From Stutzerimonas chloritidismutans AW-1 (GTDB lineage: Bacteria; Pseudomonadota; Gammaproteobacteria; Pseudomonadales; Pseudomonadaceae), in assembly GCF_000495915.1 (NCBI RefSeq), contig NZ_AOFQ01000062.1:111385-175384 (forward strand): a DNA stretch of 64,000 nt. The letters are read 5' to 3'. Made by a program: the position numbers and the translations under genes. Below, piece after piece: positions 59,681-64,000 of the stretch (position 1 is its first letter; the number at the start of each line of letters is the position of its first letter). The notes under the pieces are model-generated. The model had not been told where the DNA came from, did no database searches, and was given only the letters and a program-made list of their open reading frames with translations.

Positions 59681-60505
59681 TTATTGTCCGGCTCCCTCCA
59701 CCCAGCGCGGATAGTAGCCGAGCGAAGCCTGGGTGTTGGCATCCTGCAGCGCGATAACGTCCTCTGGCGCATCGCCGGCGTCCCGTTCCAGTCGGTCGCC
59801 GCGAAAGAAGAAGCGGCGGCCATCGGCAAGCGTGAGGAACAGACCGACCGCCCCATGGCCATCCAGCGGCACCAGTACGACCTGGCCGTCGCCGAACAGA
59901 TCCAGGCTGCGACGGTGCTCCCGATAAGGGCTCGCCTTGAACTCCAGCGACTGCCAGCGGACCGGGTGGCGAAACTGGCTGGGCAACACGGCTGGCGGCG
60001 TGGCAGCCTCCAGATAGCCCAGGCTGTCCGCGCTGGCCAATACCGGTACCTCGGGATAGTCGGCCAGCCCCGAAGCGTGCTCCCAACGCACGCAACCCAG
60101 CACGATACGATCAATCTCCAGTCCGTCCCCCTCCAGCTGATCGCGTACCGGGCGTACGTCTGCGTAGCGCTTGATTCGCCAAGGCACCTCGGCGTCCAGC
60201 TGCGCGTCGATCTGCCGACCGAGCCCGGTTCCAAACAGCAAGCGGCTGCCGCGATGCTCGATCAGAATCGCGATGTGCTGAGTGGGTGGTGCCTCCTGCC
60301 AACCGTTCCGTCCCAGCAGGAAGTCGCCACTGTCGCTCTGCGCCGTCTTCACCAGGCTGAAGCGCAACCCTTGCGCAGCCGAAGCATCCTCGACGAAGCC
60401 AAACAGGGAGACTGCCAGCCCGATCACCAGCAGCAGCGATACTCCGATCCGCCGGCCCGGGTGCCGGTCCAGCTCGCCGGGCATCCGACCATTCTGCACG
60501 TTCAT
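59681..60505 (-). CDS. Metallo-beta-lactamase-fold protein with degenerate metal motif
   Basis: The 274-residue protein has an N-terminal signal or anchor helix (about 19-43, ending EDASA). The body resembles periplasmic MBL-fold proteins: HIAILIEHRGSRLLFGTGLGRQID aligns with the usual first strands. The metal motif that should read HxHxDH is CVRWEH (Cys138, Arg140, Glu142, His143). The later GHGAVGLFL corresponds to the usual GHTPG-like loop. The fold is therefore probable, but hydrolase activity is doubtful. It follows a GST gene, with four bases between them. Confidence 0.72.
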   Translation of the reverse strand: MNVQNGRMPGELDRHPGRRIGVSLLLVIGLAVSLFGFVEDASAAQGLRFSLVKTAQSDSGDFLLGRNGWQEAPPTQHIAILIEHRGSRLLFGTGLGRQIDAQLDAEVPWRIKRYADVRPVRDQLEGDGLEIDRIVLGCVRWEHASGLADYPEVPVLASADSLGYLEAATPPAVLPSQFRHPVRWQSLEFKASPYREHRRSLDLFGDGQVVLVPLDGHGAVGLFLTLADGRRFFFRGDRLERDAGDAPEDVIALQDANTQASLGYYPRWVEGAGQ

Positions 60506-60509
60506 GGCG

Positions 60510-61103
60510 TCACAACCCCGGCATGCCGACATAACCCGGCAGCGCGCGGACGCGGGCGAACCAGGCCTGCAGCGCCGGATAGGCAGCCAGATCGAGCCCG
60601 CCGTCACCGCCCAGCGCGACGTTGGGGTAGACGGCGATGTCGGCGATGGTCGGTTCGCTGGTCTGCGCCAGCCAGGCGTGCTGCGCAAGGTGCCGCTCGA
60701 GCGTACGCAGGGCGCTGGCGGCACGTGCCTGCGCCAGCGGCGCGTCGATCGGCCGGCCGAACAGCTTGCCCAGACGCACGGTGGCCGGGCCATGCTGCAC
60801 CTCGTTGGCAGCGAAGCTCAGCCAGTTGGCGATGTGGCCCTGGGTTTCGGCGTCCTGCGGATACCACTCATTGGCATAGCGCTGGGCCAGATAGACCAGG
60901 ATTGCCTGGGAATCGCCAAGTCGAAAATCGCCGTCCTCGAGCACCGGAATCTGTCCGCGCGGATTGATTTCACGGAACGCCGGCTGCTTGTGCTCGCCCG
61001 CAAGCAGATTCACCGGCACCAGCTCCACCGGCTGGCCGATCAGGCTGAGAAACAGACGAACCTTGTGGCAATTGCCGGATAGCGTCAGGTCGTAAAGCTT
61101 CAT
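60510..61103 (-). CDS. Glutathione S-transferase
   Basis: This 197-residue enzyme has an N-terminal thioredoxin-like domain (MKLYDLTLSGNCHKVRLFLSL with Ser/Cys in SGNCHK, PRGQIPVLEDGDFRLGDSQAIL glutathione-binding block) and a helical C-terminal domain. It probably conjugates or reduces electrophiles with glutathione. It is divergent from a TetR-family regulator, with a perfect ACAGAC-CT-GTCTGT palindrome between them, so its expression is likely controlled by that regulator. The MBL-fold gene follows closely. Confidence 0.94.
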   Translation of the reverse strand: MKLYDLTLSGNCHKVRLFLSLIGQPVELVPVNLLAGEHKQPAFREINPRGQIPVLEDGDFRLGDSQAILVYLAQRYANEWYPQDAETQGHIANWLSFAANEVQHGPATVRLGKLFGRPIDAPLAQARAASALRTLERHLAQHAWLAQTSEPTIADIAVYPNVALGGDGGLDLAAYPALQAWFARVRALPGYVGMPGL

Positions 61104-61140
61104 GGTGTTGCCCTCGTGATTGGCTGCAACTGGATAATAG

Positions 61141-61154
61141 ACAGACCTGTCTGT
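61141..61154. promoter_or_regulatory. TetR-type operator between GST and regulator genes
   Basis: ACAGAC-CT-GTCTGT is a perfect 14-base palindrome 38 bases upstream of the GST start and about 85 bases upstream of the divergent regulator. The length and position suit TetR-family dimers and suggest joint control of both genes. Confidence 0.7.
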
Positions 61155-61238
61155 ACACTGCAAGCGCCAACGCAAATTCACCCCAACTGGAGCAAGCCGC
61201 GAGCGCTCCCGCATAATGTCGAACCACAGGAGGTATCC

Positions 61239-61799
61239 ATGGCATCGAACAAGCGCGACCAGTTGCTCAACACCGCAGAGAATCTGTTCTATCGCGAGGG
61301 TTATCACGCCACCGGCATCGATCGCATCCTGGCCGAATCCGGCGTGGCCAAGATGACGCTGTACAAGCACTTCAAGTCCAAGGACGAGCTGATCCTGGCC
61401 GTGCTGGAGGCGCGCCACGAGCTGATGCTGACGCGCCTGCGCGAGCGTGCCACCAGACTGCCGCCGCGTGAGGCGCTACTGGGAATTTTCGATGGATTGC
61501 ACGGAATGATTCACGGCAACGACGCCTTCTGCGGCTGCCTGTTCATCAACGCAGCGGCCGAATATCACGACCGCGACCACCCGATTCACCGCCGCTCCTC
61601 CGCCTACAAGGCAGAACTGCTGGCCTACCTTCGCGAGCTGCTGGAATGCCTGGATGCGCCACAGCCGCTGCAGCTGGCGCGCCAGCTGCAATATCTGCTC
61701 GAAGGCGCGCTGAGCATGGCGCATATCGAAGGGCCGGGCGAGCAGGCGCGGGACGCGAAAGTCGCCGCCGAACGGCTGCTCGAGGCCGCCGGCATCTAG
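61239..61799 (+). CDS. TetR-family repressor
   Basis: The 186-residue regulator has an N-terminal TetR HTH (about residues 5-50, LFYREGYHATGIDRILAESGVAKMTLYKHFKSKDEL) and a helical ligand-binding domain with DAFCGCLFINAAAEY. The start at 61239 follows AGGAGG. It should bind the palindrome upstream and repress the divergent GST gene, with an electrophile or drug-like ligand as inducer; the Cys-Gly-Cys in the ligand domain may sense such compounds. The adjacent RND pump gene converges from downstream. Confidence 0.92.
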   Translation: MASNKRDQLLNTAENLFYREGYHATGIDRILAESGVAKMTLYKHFKSKDELILAVLEARHELMLTRLRERATRLPPREALLGIFDGLHGMIHGNDAFCGCLFINAAAEYHDRDHPIHRRSSAYKAELLAYLRELLECLDAPQPLQLARQLQYLLEGALSMAHIEGPGEQARDAKVAAERLLEAAGI

Positions 61800-61830
61800 G
61801 CGCGCCACAGCGGGCGCGCCCTCTTGCCGT

Positions 61831-64000
61831 TCAGAGGGTGCCGGCTTCGTCTTCCCGGACCTTGAACCAGGCGGCATACAGGGCTGGCAGGAACAGCAGC
61901 GTCAGCGCCGTGGCGACGATCAGGCCACCCATGATCGCCACCGCCATTGGCCCGAAGAAGATACTGCGCGACAACGGAATCATCGCCAGCACCGACGCCA
62001 GCGCGGTCAGCACGATGGGTCGAAAGCGGCGCACCGTGGCATCGACGATGGCGGTAAAGCGCGCCTGACCGGCACCGATGTCCTGCTCGATCTGATCCAC
62101 CAGAATCACCGAGTTACGCATGATCATCCCCGACAGCGCGATGGTGCCGAGCATCGCCACAAAGCCGAACGGCTGCCCGAACAGCAGCAGGAACAGTGCA
62201 ACACCGATGATGCCCAGCGGCGCGGTGAGGAACACCATGGCCGAGCGCGAGAAACTCTTGAGCTGCGCCATCAACAGGGTCAGCACGACGATGACGAACA
62301 GCGGCATGCCGGCATTCACCGAACGCTGGCCGCGCTCGGAGTCCTCCACCGTTCCGCCGACCTCGAGCAGATAGCCGCCGGGCAACTGATCGCGAATGTC
62401 GGCCAGGGTCGGCTCGATCTCCCGCACCAGTGCCGCCGGCTGCTGCTCTCCGTACACATCGGCGCGCACGGTGACCGTTGGCAGGCGGTTGCGGTGCCAG
62501 ATCACGCCCTCCTCGAAGCCGTACTCGAGCGTCGCCACCTGCGACAGCGGCACGCTGCGCCCGCTCTCGGTGGGAATCGCCAGGCTCGGCAGCATCGACA
62601 GCTCGAGCCGCTCGCGCTCGGTGCCGCGCAGGAGGATCTCAATCAGCTCGTTGTCCTCGCGGAACTGGCTGACGCTGCTGCCGGTGAAGGTACGCCGCAG
62701 GAAGCCGGACAGCTCGGCGGTGGTCACGCCCAACGCCCGGGCACGATCCTGATCGACGTTGAGCCGGACCATCTTGCTCGGCTCCTGCCAGTCCAGATGG
62801 ACGTTGGCCACGTGCGGGTTCTCGTTGACCCTGGCAGCGACCTGGCGAGCCAGCCCACGCACCACGTCGATATGCTCGCCGGTGACACGGAACTGCACCG
62901 GATAGCCCACCGGCGGGCCATTCTCCAGCCGCGTTACGCGACCACGCAGGCTCGGGAAGTCCTCGCGCATGCGTTCGATCAGCCAGGCGCGCAGGGACTC
63001 GCGGGACTCGATGCTGTCGGCCAGCACGACGAACTGGGCGAAGCTGGTCGCCGGCAGCTGCTGGTCCAGCGGCAGGTAGAAACGCGGCGAGCCGGTGCCG
63101 ACGTAGGCCACATAGTTGTCGATGCCGGCCCGTTCCTTGAGCAGCTCTTCCAGCCGCGCCACCTCTGTTTCGGTCGCCTTCAACGAGGCGCCTTCGGCCA
63201 GTTTGAGATCGACCATCAGCTCCAAACGGCCGGAAGCGGGGAAGAACTGTTGCGGCACCAGACGGAACAGCACCACCGCGGCGACGAAGATCGCCAGCGT
63301 GAGCAGGATGACGGTCTTGCGCCGGCGCACGCAGAAGGTCACCACGCGACGCACGCGCTGGTAGAACGGCGTTGCGTAAGGATCGTGGCCTTCACTGCTC
63401 GCGCCGTGCTTGTGTGCAGATTTTTTGGCCAGGTCCGGCAGCAGTTTTTCGCCGATCAGCGGTACGAACATTACCGCGGCGATCCAGGACGCGATGAGCG
63501 AAATGGCGACCACCTGGAAGATCGAACGGGTGTATTCGCCGGTACTGGAATTGGCAGTGGCGATGGGCAGGAAACCCGCCGCGGTGATCAGCGTGCCGGT
63601 CAGCATCGGGAACGCCGTACTGGTCCAGGCGAAGCTGGCGGCCTTGAGACGGTCGTAGCCCTGCTCCATCTTGATCGCCATCATCTCCACCGCAATGATC
63701 GCGTCGTCCACCATCAGCCCGAGAGCCAGGACCAGGGCGCCAAGGGAGATCTTGTGCAGGCCGATGTCCAGATAGCTCATGGCGGCGAAAGTCATCGCCA
63801 GCACCAGCGGAATCGACAGCGCGACCACCAGCCCGGTACGCACGCCTAGCGAGAAGAAACTCACCAGCAATACGATCACCAGCGCTTCGATCAACACCTT
63901 GACGAACTCACCTACGCTGGTCTTCACCGCAGCGGGCTGATCAGAGACCTTGCGCAGCTGCATCCCCGCCGGAAGCTCCTGCTGCAGGCGGGGGGGACCC
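61831..64000 (-). CDS. RND-family efflux pump permease (N-terminal part outside window)
   Basis: The visible 722 residues are the C-terminal two thirds of an AcrB/MdtB-like resistance-nodulation-division pump. The reading frame stays open to the right edge (LQQELPAG before MQLRKVSDQP), so the ATG at 63963 is internal. Transmembrane signature residues for proton relay are in GLMVDDAIIAVE, followed by YTRSIFQVV, the second pore domain, and SGMIMRNSVILVDQI in the second half. The adaptor gene expected upstream lies beyond the window. The substrate is unknown; the loops are not of the metal-pump CzcA type as far as I can judge. Confidence 0.9.
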   Translation of the reverse strand, partial: GPPRLQQELPAGMQLRKVSDQPAAVKTSVGEFVKVLIEALVIVLLVSFFSLGVRTGLVVALSIPLVLAMTFAAMSYLDIGLHKISLGALVLALGLMVDDAIIAVEMMAIKMEQGYDRLKAASFAWTSTAFPMLTGTLITAAGFLPIATANSSTGEYTRSIFQVVAISLIASWIAAVMFVPLIGEKLLPDLAKKSAHKHGASSEGHDPYATPFYQRVRRVVTFCVRRRKTVILLTLAIFVAAVVLFRLVPQQFFPASGRLELMVDLKLAEGASLKATETEVARLEELLKERAGIDNYVAYVGTGSPRFYLPLDQQLPATSFAQFVVLADSIESRESLRAWLIERMREDFPSLRGRVTRLENGPPVGYPVQFRVTGEHIDVVRGLARQVAARVNENPHVANVHLDWQEPSKMVRLNVDQDRARALGVTTAELSGFLRRTFTGSSVSQFREDNELIEILLRGTERERLELSMLPSLAIPTESGRSVPLSQVATLEYGFEEGVIWHRNRLPTVTVRADVYGEQQPAALVREIEPTLADIRDQLPGGYLLEVGGTVEDSERGQRSVNAGMPLFVIVVLTLLMAQLKSFSRSAMVFLTAPLGIIGVALFLLLFGQPFGFVAMLGTIALSGMIMRNSVILVDQIEQDIGAGQARFTAIVDATVRRFRPIVLTALASVLAMIPLSRSIFFGPMAVAIMGGLIVATALTLLFLPALYAAWFKVREDEAGTL

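Noticed and set aside
1..64000. tRNA, rRNA, CRISPR arrays, transposases and prophage genes
   Set aside because: I looked in intergenic gaps and coding frames and found no supporting sequence.

Overview
The window is a chromosomal segment of a GC-rich gammaproteobacterium. Gene content and order point to a denitrifying Pseudomonas of the P. stutzeri (Stutzerimonas) group: an Entner-Doudoroff cluster around hexR, two Crp/Fnr regulators of the DNR type, dnrN/dnrO/dnrP-like genes, norR, class III ribonucleotide reductase, ubiUVT and a copRS/copAB copper locus. This assignment comes from recognising protein families, not from a database search. I see no rRNA, tRNA, CRISPR array, prophage or transposase.

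Layout. 1-3600: 3' end of a csiV-like gene, a SNF2-family helicase and a small unknown protein. 3620-4250: a guanidinium exporter gene (gdx/sugE) preceded by two ACGR-loop hairpins that form a guanidine-II (mini-ykkC) riboswitch, then a dispersed-type inverted repeat. 4255-13655: sugar catabolism (aldo/keto reductase, gapN-like dehydrogenase, eda, pgl, zwf, then hexR divergent, then glk and edd) with HexR-like operators. 13760-15680: a small membrane protein and an MFS exporter. 15884-19095: a Fur-box-preceded ftrABCD iron uptake operon in which ftrC carries a C8G8 tract that fuses it in frame to ftrD.

19142-30563 is an anaerobic/nitrosative block. It holds nrdD, a separate 51-residue glycyl-radical-domain protein, nrdG, a DNR-type regulator, a DGC zinc protein, ubiT-ubiV-ubiU, norR divergent from dnrN-dnrO with a sigma-54 promoter, dnrD and dnrP. 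Four good FNR/ANR-type boxes (TTGAT-N4-ATCAA family) lie in front of these genes. 30681-36128: dsbG, a TlpA-like gene and dsbD, divergent from a two-component system resembling DsbRS. 36137-43135: copRS divergent from copZ, a DUF411 gene, copA, a Met/His-rich protein, copB and a cytochrome c with a His-rich tail, with two CopR boxes and a CueR-type operator.

43181-64000 is mixed housekeeping and accessory content: DUF3087, GNAT, wrbA, pirin, FKBP, opgG-opgH, a GH3 beta-glucosidase, PhzF, lrgAB/cidAB-like genes, an orphan ccoG, a MocR-type regulator, a PAS-GAF-GGDEF cyclase, a metallo-beta-lactamase-fold protein with a degenerate metal motif, a GST divergent from a TetR regulator, and an RND pump cut by the window edge. 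The most notable observations are the physically split class III ribonucleotide reductase, the ftrC/ftrD tract, the riboswitch, and the dense FNR/NorR/sigma-54 wiring of the anaerobic block.
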